A stretch of DNA of 64,000 nt. Origin: Dromiciops gliroides (taxonomy: Eukaryota; Chordata; Mammalia; Microbiotheria; Microbiotheriidae). The position numbers were made by a program, and so were the translations under genes. The stretch is taken from assembly GCF_019393635.1 (NCBI RefSeq), contig NC_057864.1, forward strand, positions 443,866,822 to 443,930,821, read 5' to 3'. The notes beneath the pieces are model-generated. The model saw only the letters and a program-made list of their open reading frames with translations. It had not been told where the DNA came from and searched no databases. Below are positions 10,543 to 20,545 of this stretch, piece by piece (position 1 is the stretch's first letter; each line of letters starts with the position of its first letter).

Positions 10543-10701
10543 GTGGGGCAGCTAGATGGCACAGTAGATAAAGCGCTGGCCCTGGATTCAGGAGGACCTG
10601 AGTTCAAATTTGGCCTAAGACACTTGGCACTTACTAGCTGCATGACCCTGGGCAAGTCACTTAACCCTCATTGCCCCTAGGGGAAAAATAGAGAAAATTC
10701 A
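10543..10701 (+). mobile_element. CORE-SINE, tail type 'cattgccc'
   Basis: Complete head-to-tail copy. A short duplication 'aaatgaatg' is seen at 10534-10542 and 10702-10710. Confidence 0.88.
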
Positions 10702-10710
10702 AAATGAATG

Positions 10711-11389
10711 AAAACAAAATAAGCTTCCTCGGGAGTTAGTGAGTTCTTTTTTACTGAATGTCTTCAAGCAGAGGTTGAATTATATCTGCCTTCACTTGCC
10801 ATACCAGCTACAAGGCAGTGAGTTGGATGAAGATGCATGACCAGTGGGCATAGCATCCATATAATTGATTCAGCATCCTGCTGAGCTCACACAACACCTG
10901 GAGAGCTGTGACCCCTGCCCTTTGATCTTTCTCTTTGTCTAGCTACTTTGGAAGCTGAAACCCTTTCTGTCATATTAATAGGCCAGCCTCCTTCAACCCT
11001 CATGAACTCCCCAGTTGATTTGATCCAGTATTCTGACACGTGTTTGCCCTGCTCCTGTAGTAAGGGCTGGCCTTACACTTCATATCTAGCAGCATACCAT
11101 AGTGCAGCTGTCTACCTGGCAGGCCCTGCACCTGAGCCAGAATGGGTAGGACAGAACAGATGACACTTGTTGCAAATGAGATTCAGGTTTCAGGTGAAGA
11201 TGAGTTAGTTATATGATCTCTGAAACCTCCTCCAAATTTAAGATGATAGAATAGCCGAAGGACTGAAGTTAGTAATATGACTTTGGTTCATACCTCCATT
11301 TTTCCACCAACCAACTGTATAACCTTAAACAAATCATTGCCTTTCTCTGGGGCTCAGTCTCCTTATCTGTAAAATAAAAGGAATGGACT
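10711..11389. other. Mostly unassigned; MIR-like piece near 11290-11400
   Basis: The phrase 'ctgaatgtcttcaagcagag' near 10755 resembles a CR1/L3 3' end, and 11290-11400 has the MIR order ('aaacaaatcattgcctttc', 'ccttatctgtaaaataaaag'). The rest, including a 71-codon frame at 10948-11163, is not recognised. Confidence 0.4.
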
Positions 11390-11394
11390 AGACT

Positions 11395-11790
11395 GGGAGT
11401 TCTTAACCTTTTTTGTGTCATAGATCCCTTTAGAGGCGGTCTAGTGAAGCCTATGAGCTTCTTCTCAGAATGGTATTTTTAATTGCCTAAAATAAAACTC
11501 ATAGGCTTATAAAAGAAACCAATTCAACTGATAGACAATTATAAATATATTTAAAAAAAAACAAATCCATGGACACCAAGTTAAAAACTCCTGGACCAGG
11601 AGCGGCTAGGTGGCGCAGTGGATAAAGCATCAGCCCTGGATTCAGGAGTACCTGAGTTCAAATCCGGCCTCAGACACTTGACACTTACCAGCTGTGTGAC
11701 CCTGGGCAAGTCACTTAACCCCCATTGCCCTGCAAAAACAAAACAAAACAAAAAAAACTCCTGGACTAGATGAACTATAAGGTCTCATTC
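11395..11790 (+). mobile_element. hAT-type MITE with CORE-SINE insertion
   Basis: 'gggagttcttaacctttttt', 'gtgtcatagatccctttaga', 'agtgaagcctatgagcttct' and 'tccatggacaccaagttaaa' are the left arm, body and right arm of the hAT family also found at 3.3, 16.9 and 19.35 kb. A CORE-SINE (11599-11753) interrupts the right end. Confidence 0.7.
11599..11753 (+). mobile_element. CORE-SINE in a hAT MITE
   Basis: Complete copy with an AAAAC-rich tail. 'aaaaactcctggacca' at 11583-11598 is repeated with one mismatch at 11754-11769, inside the hAT sequence. Confidence 0.93.
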
Positions 11791-12565
11791 ATCTCTAGAC
11801 TTGTGGTCCTATCAGATAATTAGTAATTCTTTGAAAGGAGTCCAGACCTGTGATTTTAAATCAGGAATTTCCCTCCACTAAGGCAAATTGACAACTGTTA
11901 TCCAACTTATAGTCTTAGCAAATTATCTTGGGGACCTGAGAAGTTAAATTCCTTGGGTCAGAGGTCCAACTTGACCCGGGATGCCTGGATTCCAAAGTCA
12001 TTTCTCCATCAACTAAGATGGAGCCTTGTAGCTTGTAATTGGCATCTCATTTTTCCTGAGACGAGTGTCTATTTCTTTCTCTAAGTGCAGTTAACAACAC
12101 TGCCCTAAAATCTCACTGACACCATTCATTCATTCTTGTAGCACTCTCTTCATAGTAAGAAACACCTCCTCCCAACCTCAGCTGAATCAGCATGAGTTCA
12201 AAGATGTGAGGTCCAAACTGATGAAAGATGACTTCACTCAACTGTTTGGGTGGTCCTGGATTTGGGTTCCTGTGTGTCCTCCTCTTTTAGTCATGGAGCC
12301 TTTGCCTCTTCTTGACCCTGTGTGTAGCTGCATCCGACACAGCAGAGTGAGTGCTGAGTGATGTGGGTAGAACCACTGCAGGAAAAGCCTATCCCCTCCA
12401 CCCTCTGGGACTTTTCTTGGCCACATCCACCCATCAGTCACTGGGGAGAATGAAGAATGAAAAGGCATAGACTCTGAGAGTAGGAAAGCATCTGAGAGGT
12501 CATTTAACCCAGCCTCTTGTGCCAATAGATGAATCTGATTTGATGATTCCACAAACATATATTTG
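11791..12565. other. Unassigned sequence
   Basis: No gene recognised. The 141-codon minus-strand frame at 12238-12663 runs into a MIR at its N-terminal end and shows no known domain. Confidence 0.45.
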
Positions 12566-12735
12566 TGTGGTTCAGCAGAAAGAGAGTTAGATTTGGAACC
12601 AGATGACCTACCTGGATATTTACCACTGTGTAACCTTGAGCAAGTCTCTTGACTGGGCTTCATTTTTTTCCAACTCTAAAATGAAGAGATTGAAGTAGAC
12701 AGACTTGGAAGATCTTTTTCATCTAAGCTCTTATT
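12566..12735 (+). repeat. MIR element
   Basis: 'ggttcagcagaaagagagtt', 'gtgtaaccttgagcaagtct' and 'ccaactctaaaatgaagaga' occur in sense MIR order. An L2-like 'ttattaagtacctgctatgt' phrase follows at 12731-12780. Confidence 0.65.
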
Positions 12736-12789
12736 AAGTACCTGCTATGTGCAAGGTCCCTCCTATATGCTGGGCACTATTTCCATCCA

Positions 12790-13090
12790 CATAGGCAGTC
12801 ATATTACAACATTGACTCATTAAAACTCCTCTACAACCTCCCTTATATGTTTTATACAGGTCAGCTGTACTATAATGTGGGACTAGTCATGTGTGAAGTG
12901 TGAGGCCAGTGCTTACTGAAAAACCCTACAGGGGCAGGAGCAAACACCAGTGTCAGGACACTGGAGCAAATCATCTGTGGAGATTAATGAATGTCTTGAG
13001 GATCAACGGGAGGCTAGTCTATTAATATGGCAGAGAGGGTTTTGGCTTCAGTAGGAACTAGTTGAAGGGCAAGACCAAAGGCTGGAGAAC
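12790..13090. other. Unassigned sequence
   Basis: No feature recognised. Confidence 0.4.
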
Positions 13091-13245
13091 CTGTTTGATT
13101 GCCTGAGGTGATGAAGAACTCACTACCTAACAAGACAGACTAATCCATTTTCAGATGACTGTGTTAGGAAGTTTTTCCTTATTTGGATTCAAAACCTGTT
13201 TCCTTATAACCTCTCTCCTCTGATCTAGATTTTCCCTTGTAAACA
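13091..13245 (-). repeat. CR1/L3 LINE 3' remnant
   Basis: The plus strand shows the antisense CR1/L3 end: 'gaactcactacctaacaaga', 'ttaggaagtttttccttat' and 'cctctctcctctgatctag'. Confidence 0.55.
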
Positions 13246-14010
13246 GAATAAAAATTTTCATTTTAGCCAAAGGAGTCCTTAACTAAGAGTTAAAATAAGG
13301 CAGGGAATACACATCAAAGACAAATGTCATTGATATCAGAACTAGGGGCAATTTTAAATTATCTAGGCTACAAATGGATAATTGAGAGTGGAATATGTGA
13401 CTTTGAAAGCCTATTCGCAATATTGAGAGCTAACTTCAACAACCAGTTAAACAATGCCACAAGCTCAGTTGACAAATAACTGATCATTTCATTTCCTTCA
13501 CATAATACCCTTTTACCTGTATGCACATTTGGATGCAATCCAGCTGTTGCGGCTACCAGATGGTTTGTGGGTGCAAGCTGAGACATATCAGAAAAGTAAC
13601 ATCTGGAAAACTTTGAATTACATTCTTCTTGTTAAAAGTATCCCTTAGGGGGTGAAAAGAAAACAACAAAAAAAAAACTCACCCATTTAATGGTTAGAGT
13701 TAAGGATGTGGGATATTAAAGTATTTCTGTCTTAATTAGGATTTGCAGTCTGTGGGAGATGTGGGTTAATAATGATCCTTTCACTCCTAAGATCAAAATG
13801 AAGTTGAGCTTCAGCTGTAGAGGGGGAACAATGTTTAGATCAAGAAGAGAAGATACCCTCACATTTCATTCTAAAACTGGAGTAGTTTATGTATGTGGTG
13901 TCTTAATACCTGAAGATGACTCTGATGTCTCACTATCGGTGAAAGCATGTGGTCTGGTTAGAGACAAATAGGTGGATAAAGTGTTGAACAAAAGATCTCT
14001 CTCTACCTGT
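13246..14010. other. Unassigned sequence
   Basis: No gene or repeat recognised. Two open frames of about 70 codons, at 13368-13586 (minus) and 13759-13971 (plus), have no family resemblance. Confidence 0.45.
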
Positions 14011-14637
14011 CTCTCTGAAAAGGAAACATCAGGAAGTCGGCTGAAAAGGCAGAAATGACAGAACTTGGCAAGAGATTGGTTATGGGGGCGGGGAGGATGG
14101 TGAGAGCCAGTGAGGGGAAGATGACACTTAGGTTGTGATCCTGAGTGACTGAAAGGATGGTGGTGCTCTCACCAATAGTTAGGAAGAGGGGAGAGTTTTG
14201 GGCAAAAGATAATCATTTCAGTTTTGGATATCTACGGGACATCCAGTTTGAGGTATCCAATCAACAGTTAGTGATAAGAGACTAGAAGTCAGAAGAGAGG
14301 TGAGGGTTGGCTATATAGATACATGAGAGTTTATGTGATCCCCAAGAGAATTAGTAGAGAGGGAGAAGATAAGAGGGCCCAGAACAGAACCTTGGGGGGC
14401 TCCCACAGTTAGTGAGCATAAACTAGAAAAAAGTTCCAGCAAAGGAAACTGAGGAATGATTAGACAGATAGGAAGAAAACTAAGAGCAATGTCACCAAAG
14501 CCTAGAGAGGAGAGGGTATCCAGAAGAGAATGATCAGCAATGTCAAAAGCTACAGAAAGGGAGAGAAAGATGGAGATTGTGGAAGGCCCCCTCCTGGCTA
14601 TGCATTTCACTTTCCTGATCTCAGCACTGTGCCTCAT
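14011..14637 (-). mobile_element. L2-clade LINE, reverse transcriptase remnant
   Basis: A minus-strand frame (14311-14637) contains 'AFDIADHSLLDTLSSLGFGD' and 'GAPQGSVLGPLIFSL', the RT motifs of L2-type LINEs. Downstream the antisense text 'gttttggatatctacgggac' and 'gggcaaaagataatcatttc' extends the match to about 14011. The first half is a continuous frame, the rest is eroded. It is an old fossil, not a gene. Confidence 0.85.
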
Positions 14638-14932
14638 AGGCAGTATCAGGTTGGCATATCCCCTCTGCTATTCTGGTCCCCTCTTTCCATTAATGAGCCC
14701 CTCCCCTTGGTGGAACTTCCATTTTGAGGAAGGGCCCAAGCCAGCCAATCTTCTTTGCTTTTCTGTATGTGCTACTAACACCCTACCTACCCCTTTACTC
14801 TCCTTTTCAGCAACTTTTGTGTGTTGTCATCCCCCATTTGATACCAAGCTCCTTGAAGGTAGGGACCACCTTTTTGTTGCTTATATACATACCAGTTGTT
14901 GCCACTTTGTTGATTTATAGCTATCGTTAATA
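14600..14932 (+). repeat. L2-like tail unit, poorly defined
   Basis: Wording such as 'gtgtgttgtcatcccccatt' and 'ccttgaaggtagggaccacc' matches generic L2/L3 LINE ends, and a similar pyrimidine-rich block occurs at 50.1-50.5 kb. The overlapping plus-strand frames are short and non-conserved in appearance. Confidence 0.4.
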
Positions 14933-14944
14933 AAGCAGTTGCCA

Positions 14945-15110
14945 GGAAAGCTAGGTGGCACAGTGGATAAAGCACTGGCCCTGGATTCAGGAGGACCTGA
15001 GTTCAAATCCAGACTCAGACACTTGACACTAGCTGCGGAAGCCTGGGCAAGTCACTTGACCCTCATTGCCCCCCCTCCCCCCGCAAATAAAAGAAAAGAA
15101 AAAAGAAAGA
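14945..15110 (+). mobile_element. CORE-SINE, tail type 'cattgccc'
   Basis: Complete but with a shortened core. The duplication 'aagcagttgcca' (14933-14944) is repeated with one mismatch at 15111-15122. Confidence 0.9.
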
Positions 15111-15330
15111 AAGAAGTTGCCATATCTAAAGCCAGTGGAACAAAAAAATGTGAGTTGAGTTGAGTAGCTATATAGGAAACCCTTTCTAATTAGCAAGGGA
15201 GAATTTATAGAAACCTGTGCAAATATATGAAACCATATATTTGCTATTGGTCCCTGGACACTGACCCAGTTCTTTTCATTGCTGTTTGATTTTTTTCTGA
15301 GAATGCTTCTACTTCCTTTAACACTTTCTA

Positions 15331-15466
15331 TTCAGGAGGACCTGAGTTCAAATCCGGCCTCAGACACTTATTAGCTGTGTGACCCTGGGCAAGTCACTTA
15401 ACCCTCATTGCCCCGCAAAAAAAAAAAAAGAAGAAGAAGAAGAAGAAGAAGAAAGAAAAAGAAAAA
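15331..15466 (+). mobile_element. 5'-truncated CORE-SINE
   Basis: The copy begins inside the head at 'ttcaggaggacctgagtt' and ends in an AAG-rich tail. The perfect duplication 'aacactttcta' (15320-15330 and 15467-15477) shows it was inserted in this shortened form. Confidence 0.93.
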
Positions 15467-15514
15467 AACACTTTCTAACTCAAAAGCAGGGATTTTACTA
15501 AGTTCCTTTTCAAA

Positions 15515-15690
15515 CATAAAATCAGAGGATGTTGGAAGTTGGAAGGATCTTGGAGACTGCCTTATCTAACCCTCTCATTTTATAGATGAGGAAACTGAGA
15601 CCCAGAAATCACACAGCAATTTAGTAATAGTTTTATGACTAGAACCTAGGTATGCTAACTTGCAGGCCAGGGATCTTTCCCCTGCAATCA
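15515..15690 (-). repeat. MIR-like remnant
   Basis: Antisense MIR-type order: 'ggaagttggaaggatcttgg', 'ccctctcattttatagatga', 'ggaaactgagacccagaaat', 'cacacagcaatttag'. Confidence 0.6.
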
Positions 15691-16436
15691 GGCTGATGTA
15701 TAAGACAAGCAGCTGGTGAGAAAGAAGAGCTTGGGTGAGGCAGCATCAGGGATCAGGAAGCAAGGTGAGTGGTGTCCAAATTTGCAGTCTTCCTGGTATG
15801 GTTAGGTCAGGAAAAGGCATGACAGGTTCATCCCTAGACAGCTAAGCATGTCAAGGCAGTGCAGAAGGCAAAGACTGCATACAAGATGCAAACTTTGAGG
15901 AATTATGTGGAATCAGACAAATAGTCAACTCTTCTAACGCACATTCTATTTTTTCTTATGAGATTCAGTACTGATCTCCCAGTTTGAATCTCTACTTGTG
16001 CCACTGATTTTTCTCATTCACGTCAGTCCCTTGGCTTTCCAAAGAAACCCTGGCTCCAAACCATTCTAGTCTTCTGGTTTATGCTTTCTGGGCTTCTGAT
16101 TTAGATCACCTCCTCCCATATTGCCTTCATCCTTGCCTCCCTTTTCCTCTCAGGGCCTCATCCATTCTCCTAATCATCAGTAAATTTCAGCCCTCCCACA
16201 GACAGGATAAAACAGGTTGTTACAGAAACAAAGGAATATTCAAAACCACAAAACCTAAATCCAGGAATCTAGAGGGTTTCTTGTATACATCATTAGTTCA
16301 GAATTAAAAACCTGGGCTTTTGGGTTAGTAACTATTATTCTCTTTGGTAATTAGTCACCTTCTGAGAACAAACCTGTCAGAAATTCATCTTGGCTTTGTG
16401 TGGGAGGGTGGAGGGGGAAACTAGGAAATGAAAAGG
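15691..16436. other. Unassigned sequence
   Basis: No gene or repeat recognised. Confidence 0.5.
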
Positions 16437-16500
16437 ACCGCTGATGCAGTGGAAAGAGTGATGACCTTAATGTCAAAGAATCTAGTTTAATACCCTCACG
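16437..16500 (+). repeat. MIR head fragment
   Basis: 'tgatgcagtggaaagagtga' and 'ccttaatgtcaaagaatcta' match the first third of MIR; the remainder is lost. Confidence 0.45.
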
Positions 16501-16702
16501 CTGATACAGGATGGAGCCTGCAGTTTGGTGTGCTGCCAGCAGAGGGCAGAATTAGCATCACATACCCACTAGATCCCTCTTTTAAGGCCAGAGATACGGC
16601 TAGGTCACCTGGGCTTTGCTATTGTGCTGAGTGCTGAGTTTAGAATGAGCTTATAGCACTTGCAGTCATTGCTTTGCTAGTCACTCTAGGACATAGACTC
16701 TT

Positions 16703-16851
16703 TTTTTTTTTTTTTTGCAGGGCAATGAGGATTAAGTGACTTGCCCAAGGTCACACAGCTAGTAAGTGTCAAGTGTCTGAGGCCAGATTTGAACTCAGGT
16801 CCTTCTGAATCCAGGGCCAGTGCTTTATCCACTGTACCGCCTAGCTGCCCC
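16703..16851 (-). mobile_element. CORE-SINE
   Basis: T-run, 'gcagggcaatgaggattaag', core and 'cgcctagctgccc' head. The 17-base duplication 'ctaggacatagactctt' is perfect at 16686-16702 and 16852-16868, so the copy is comparatively young. Confidence 0.95.
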
Positions 16852-16868
16852 CTAGGACATAGACTCTT

Positions 16869-16870
<2 letters not shown>

Positions 16871-16907
<37 letters not shown>
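16871..16907. repeat. (TG)n microsatellite
   Basis: Perfect GT dinucleotides, about 18 units, inside a hAT MITE. Confidence 0.97.
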
Positions 16908-16909
<2 letters not shown>

Positions 16910-17031
16910 TGGACTCTTTTTCAGCCTGATGAAGCCTATGCATCTCTTCTCAGAATAATGTTGTTAAATGCATTAAATCAAATACACCAGATTACAAAGA
17001 ACTGATTACATTGAAATATAATTATCAATTT

Positions 17032-17195
17032 GGGGGGAAGGGGCAGCTAGGTGGTACAGTTGTTAAAGCTCCTGCCCTGGATTCAGGAGGACCTGAGTTC
17101 AAATCCAGTCTCAGACACTTGACACTTAGTAGCTGTGTGACCCTAGGCAAGTCACTTAACCCTCATTGCCCTGCAAAACCTTTTTTTAAAAAAAG
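17032..17195 (+). mobile_element. CORE-SINE
   Basis: Complete copy in the hAT MITE. The 14-base duplication 'ataattatcaattt' is perfect at 17018-17031 and 17196-17209. Confidence 0.95.
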
Positions 17196-17240
17196 ATAAT
17201 TATCAATTTTTTAAAACTAAGATCATGGATCCCAGGTTAA

Positions 17241-17510
17241 GAACAACTGCTCTGGGAGCTTCCTTGTGCTCTCCAGGAGAGCTCGCTTGTCCCAAGGATG
17301 CCATCTTTCCTCCATGGGTTAATGTCCTGCTTCCCATTCAGATTAGGATATGTTTCCTGCCACTTACCCCAGGCACATACATTCCTGGTCATGATTATCC
17401 TTCCCCCGTTCCCATTCTTCTTCTCACCTTCTCCTCCATTGCCTTTCCTATTCCTTTGCAAACCACCAAGATTGCTGAGAGAGCAAATACAACAGAAAAA
17501 AAAGAGTATT
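17241..17510. other. Unassigned sequence
   Basis: Overlapping frames on both strands (17225-17542) around a pyrimidine-rich run; none resembles a known protein. Confidence 0.4.
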
Positions 17511-17640
17511 TGAGTATTGGTCAATTGTTTACTATGTGACAAAGGCCATGCTAAGTTCTAGGGATCCAAATTCAAAAATCAAAGATTGTCCCTACCTGCA
17601 GGAAGCTTACATTCTAATAGGTGAAGACAAAACATATAGG
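17511..17640 (+). repeat. L2-like interspersed repeat
   Basis: 'caattgtttactatgtgaca', 'atgctaagttctagggatcc' and 'aggaagcttacattctaata' follow the same order as the family at 4.3 kb. Confidence 0.5.
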
Positions 17641-17965
17641 GAAGTGGAAGACATGGCTAGAATATTTTGGTTTAGAAAATTACAGGGTTAATAAATAAAA
17701 GTAGGGAAGAGTAGATTGACATACCCTTCCTAAGAACAGTGATAGAGTTTATTTAACTTTGGTTATGTGGTAACAAGGAGAAGGTTAGGAAAGTAAAGTG
17801 AGTATAGCTGGAGCCCTAGTGGGTGACTGAGGCTACCATTAATCAATGAGGACAGTGGAGCCCCAGGATGGGAGTGCTAGGAAAGAAAGAGCTAAGTCTT
17901 TCAGGGCTTGGTTTCTAGTCCAGACAATATGACAGCTGATGGGGAGGTGGCCGTAGAGTGAAGTT
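17641..17965. other. Unassigned; possible L2 remnant
   Basis: Text such as 'gaaggttaggaaagtaaagt' is vaguely L2-like but too diverged to call. Confidence 0.3.
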
Positions 17966-18149
17966 CATACACAGTGTAATAGAAAGGGCACTGAATTTAG
18001 AGTCAAAAGGTCTGGATTCAAATCCAGCCTCTAATATCTAACAGCTCCATGACCTCAAGCAAGTTACTTACCTTTTCCAGGTATCAGCTTCCTTATCAGA
18101 AAAATGAAGGGTTTGGACTAAATGATCCTTAAGATTTCTTTTAATTCTA
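17966..18149 (+). repeat. MIR element
   Basis: 'agaaagggcactgaatttag', 'ggtctggattcaaatccagc', 'aagcaagttacttacctttt' and 'tgaagggtttggactaaatg' are a near-complete sense MIR. It abuts the next repeat. Confidence 0.75.
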
Positions 18150-18335
18150 AAAGACCAAGGTCTTCCACTACATCTGGGGCCATCTCCAGTTGTCCAGATA
18201 ATATATCTTGCCAATGGACTCATATAGCTCCAGAGGAAAGAGTGAGACTGGTGACTTTGCACAGCCCTTCCTTGATTAAATCCAATTCATTGCAAGTCAC
18301 AATATCCGACATGGTCCTTTTTGATAAACAAACCA
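18150..18335 (+). mobile_element. Tail module of the composite SINE, copy 2
   Basis: 'ggccatctccagttgtccag', 'cttgccaatggactcatata', 'ccagaggaaagagtgagact' and 'aaatccaattcattgcaagt' match the tail of the unit at 3696-3986 in the same order. No CORE head is attached. Its A/C-rich end merges with the ACC/ACT array that follows. Confidence 0.75.
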
Positions 18336-18404
18336 CCACCACTACCACCACTACTACTACCACCACCACCACTACTACCACCACTACTACTACTACTACA
18401 ACCA
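18331..18404. repeat. (ACC/ACT)n trinucleotide array
   Basis: About 24 units of ACC and ACT grown from the tail of the preceding SINE module. The poly-T and poly-V open frames across it are by-products. Confidence 0.92.
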
Positions 18405-18427
18405 TGATATATGAAAATGCAAAGATT

Positions 18428-18728
18428 CAGGATAAAAAATAAATTAATCTTAGAACCCTTAATAGAAACTGGAAGTCATTATTTGTAACCTATCTTCTGG
18501 GCTCACATATACTAGGTTTGATTTGAGAGTTTTACCCAAGAATATCATATTATCTTTCTGGCTTATTATCACTTCCTGGTATTTACTCCAGGAAAAACTT
18601 CAAATATAACAGGTATAGCTCATATCTAGGTCTTTCCATATGTGGACAAAAAGGGTGCCCAGTTTCTTTACATGCATTCAAGGTAATAAATGCATGTTGA
18701 TTAGACCAGTCTCTATTTCACCCCATAG
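18428..18728. other. Unassigned sequence
   Basis: No feature recognised. Confidence 0.4.
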
Positions 18729-18742
18729 AAAACACAAAAGAT

Positions 18743-18927
18743 GGGGCAGCTAGGTAGAGAAATGGAAAAAGCACCAGCCCTGGATTCAGGAGGACCTGAG
18801 TTCAAATCCAGGCTCAGATACTTGACACTAGCTGTGTGACCTTGGGCAAGTCACTTAACCCCCATTGCCCTGCCTCCCCAAAAAATAAATTTAAAAAAAG
18901 ACAAAGGATTTTTTAAAAAAAGAAAGA
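18743..18927 (+). mobile_element. CORE-SINE with long A-rich tail
   Basis: Head 'ggggcagctaggtagag', core and 'cccattgccctgcc' end. The tail is A-rich to about 18927. The flanks 'acacaaaagat' (18732-18742) and 'tacaaaagat' (18931-18940) look like a TSD. Confidence 0.85.
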
Positions 18928-18940
18928 AAATACAAAAGAT

Positions 18941-19345
18941 ACAAAGGATTCCCAGGAATCCATAAACAGATACCAAAAAAAAAAAAACAAAAAAACCCCA
19001 AAACACCAACCCAACCCAAAACAAAACAAAATCACTTATAGAAGTAGTAGTTCCAACATTCCAGTGAGACCTTCTTTAACTTGACTCAGACTCTCCAGGC
19101 TTAGACTCCCCTAGAAGGGGAGCACACTTTGGAACTACTAATGAATTGCTGCCTTCTCATCAGACCCTCTGTCCAAATAACTCACTGTAATCAAAAGTCA
19201 GAGATGGTGTTGGCAAGCTTCCAATCTCTTATCCCTTTTCCATGTCTTTTTAAACTGCTATTACTAATCTTGCTACAAGGACCACATATATGATGCTCTT
19301 TTTCTCTATATAGGATGCTTCAAAACTCCTCTTTCCTCTAGGACC
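18941..19345. other. Unassigned, with A/C-rich run at 18970-19035
   Basis: A run of A with scattered C is followed by sequence I do not recognise. Confidence 0.4.
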
Positions 19346-19354
19346 CTGGTCTCT

Positions 19355-19391
<37 letters not shown>

Positions 19392-19422
19392 TGGTGTGGG
19401 ATCCTTTAATAGTCTAGTGAAG
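19346..19422 (+). mobile_element. hAT MITE left-end fragment with poly-T
   Basis: 'ccctggtctctaaacttttt', a T-run (about 19360-19390), then 'gtgtgggatcctttaatagt' and 'ctagtgaag' match the left end of the hAT family at 11.4 kb. It stops at the Ther-1-like SINE. Confidence 0.55.
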
Positions 19423-19692
19423 CCAGCTAGGTGGTATAGTGAATAGACTTCTGGACCTAGAGTCAGGAATACCTAAGTTTAAATCCATCCTCGGACACTT
19501 ACCAGGTTGTGACCTTGGGCAAGTTGATAAACCTCTGTTTGCCTCTGTTTCCTCATCTGTAAAATGGGGGTAATAATAGCACCTGCCTCCTGGGGTTGTT
19601 GTGAGGATCATATGAGATGGTAATTGTAAAAGTGCTTAGCACAGCTCCTGGCACATGCTAAGTTCTATATAAATGTTGGCTATTGTTAATTC
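19423..19692 (+). mobile_element. Ther-1-like SINE, near full length
   Basis: 'ccagctaggtggtatagtga', 'ttgtgaccttgggcaagttg', 'ttcctcatctgtaaaatggg', 'gggttgttgtgaggatcata', 'agtgcttagcacagctcctg' occur in order. This is the best-kept Ther-1-type copy in the window. Confidence 0.8.
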
Positions 19693-19948
19693 CTCCTAAG
19701 ACAAACTTGTGTTACCCAAGAAATCTTCCTTCTTTGGCTCACAGGCTAGATTCTAAAATTCCCCCTGTAGAGGAAATCAGAATTCCAGGTCCTCAATCCA
19801 GGAGACTGATATTCTGAAACATTGCCCTTGAAAAGCTCCCCACCCCAGTCACATTCCACCAGGAACTGAATCATTATCCAAGCATCTGCCATCTCTTGAT
19901 CTAGGAAAGTCTACCACCATATCTGACCTGGACTCAGAAGGCTATGGT
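19693..19948. other. Unassigned sequence
   Basis: No feature recognised. Confidence 0.35.
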
Positions 19949-20087
19949 TGCAGGGCAATGAAGGTTAAATGACTTGCCCAGGGTCACACAGCTAATAAGT
20001 GTCAACTGTCTGAGGTCGGATTTGAATTCAGGTCCTCCTTAATCCAGGGCCAATGCTTTATCCACTGCAGTGCCACCTAGCTGCCCC
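19949..20087 (-). mobile_element. CORE-SINE
   Basis: 'gcagggcaatgaaggttaaa' through 'gccacctagctgcccc'. It lacks a T-run and an obvious TSD, so it is older than most. Confidence 0.88.
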
Positions 20088-20384
20088 GCCTATATGCTCT
20101 TGCCCCAATACAGGCTTTGCCAATTCCTGAGGAGAGGAAAATGTATGAAAGCACAAATTTTGCCTCTTCCCCCTACTCCCTATCCCCATCTCAATGCTGA
20201 ATTGGCTTTACTATGCTCTGTTCTGCCCTGAAAACAAAGAAAAGATGAAAAGGAAGAAGAGCAAGGAAAAACTCATCACTGTCCTTTAGAATCCAGGATA
20301 AAGGGACAACTTCTCTGACAAAATTTGGTTTTCCTGTGTCCCAGGAAGTCAGCCACCTGCAGGCTCACTGCATCGTACTCACTC
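20088..20384. other. Unassigned sequence
   Basis: No feature recognised. Confidence 0.4.
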
Positions 20385-20545
20385 AAACCAATTTTTTTCT
20401 ACTGCATATTTATTACAAGGGTTTTTTTGTTTTGTTTTGTTCTGTTTCCTTTTCCTGGGGGACTGGGAGGTAAGAAGGAGAGATGGGAAGGAATAAAAAT
20501 AAATGCTTGTTCATTGAAAAAATTAATTAAAAAAGAAAAGAAAGT
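20385..20545 (+). mobile_element. L1-family 3' end
   Basis: 'catatttattacaagggttt', a T/G-rich run, 'ctgggaggtaagaaggagag' and 'taaatgcttgttcattgaaa' match the 3' ends at 26.7 and 40.3 kb in the same order. Confidence 0.6.

Larger units (their letters stand above)
16686..17240 (+). mobile_element. hAT-type MITE carrying two CORE-SINEs and a TG array
   Basis: The body 'gatgaagcctatgcatctct', 'tctcagaataatgttgttaa' and right arm 'ggatcccaggttaagaacaa' match the hAT family at 11.4 kb. One SINE (16703-16851) interrupts the left tip and another (17032-17195) the middle. A TG array (16871-16907) sits where the family normally reads 'ttgtgtcatggac'. Confidence 0.72.

Noticed and set aside
12238-12663. 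141-codon minus-strand frame
   Set aside because: Its N-terminal end lies in a MIR and no motif is recognisable.
18122-18442. Plus-strand frame with a poly-T run, and the matching poly-V frame
   Set aside because: Product of the ACC/ACT array and the SINE tail.
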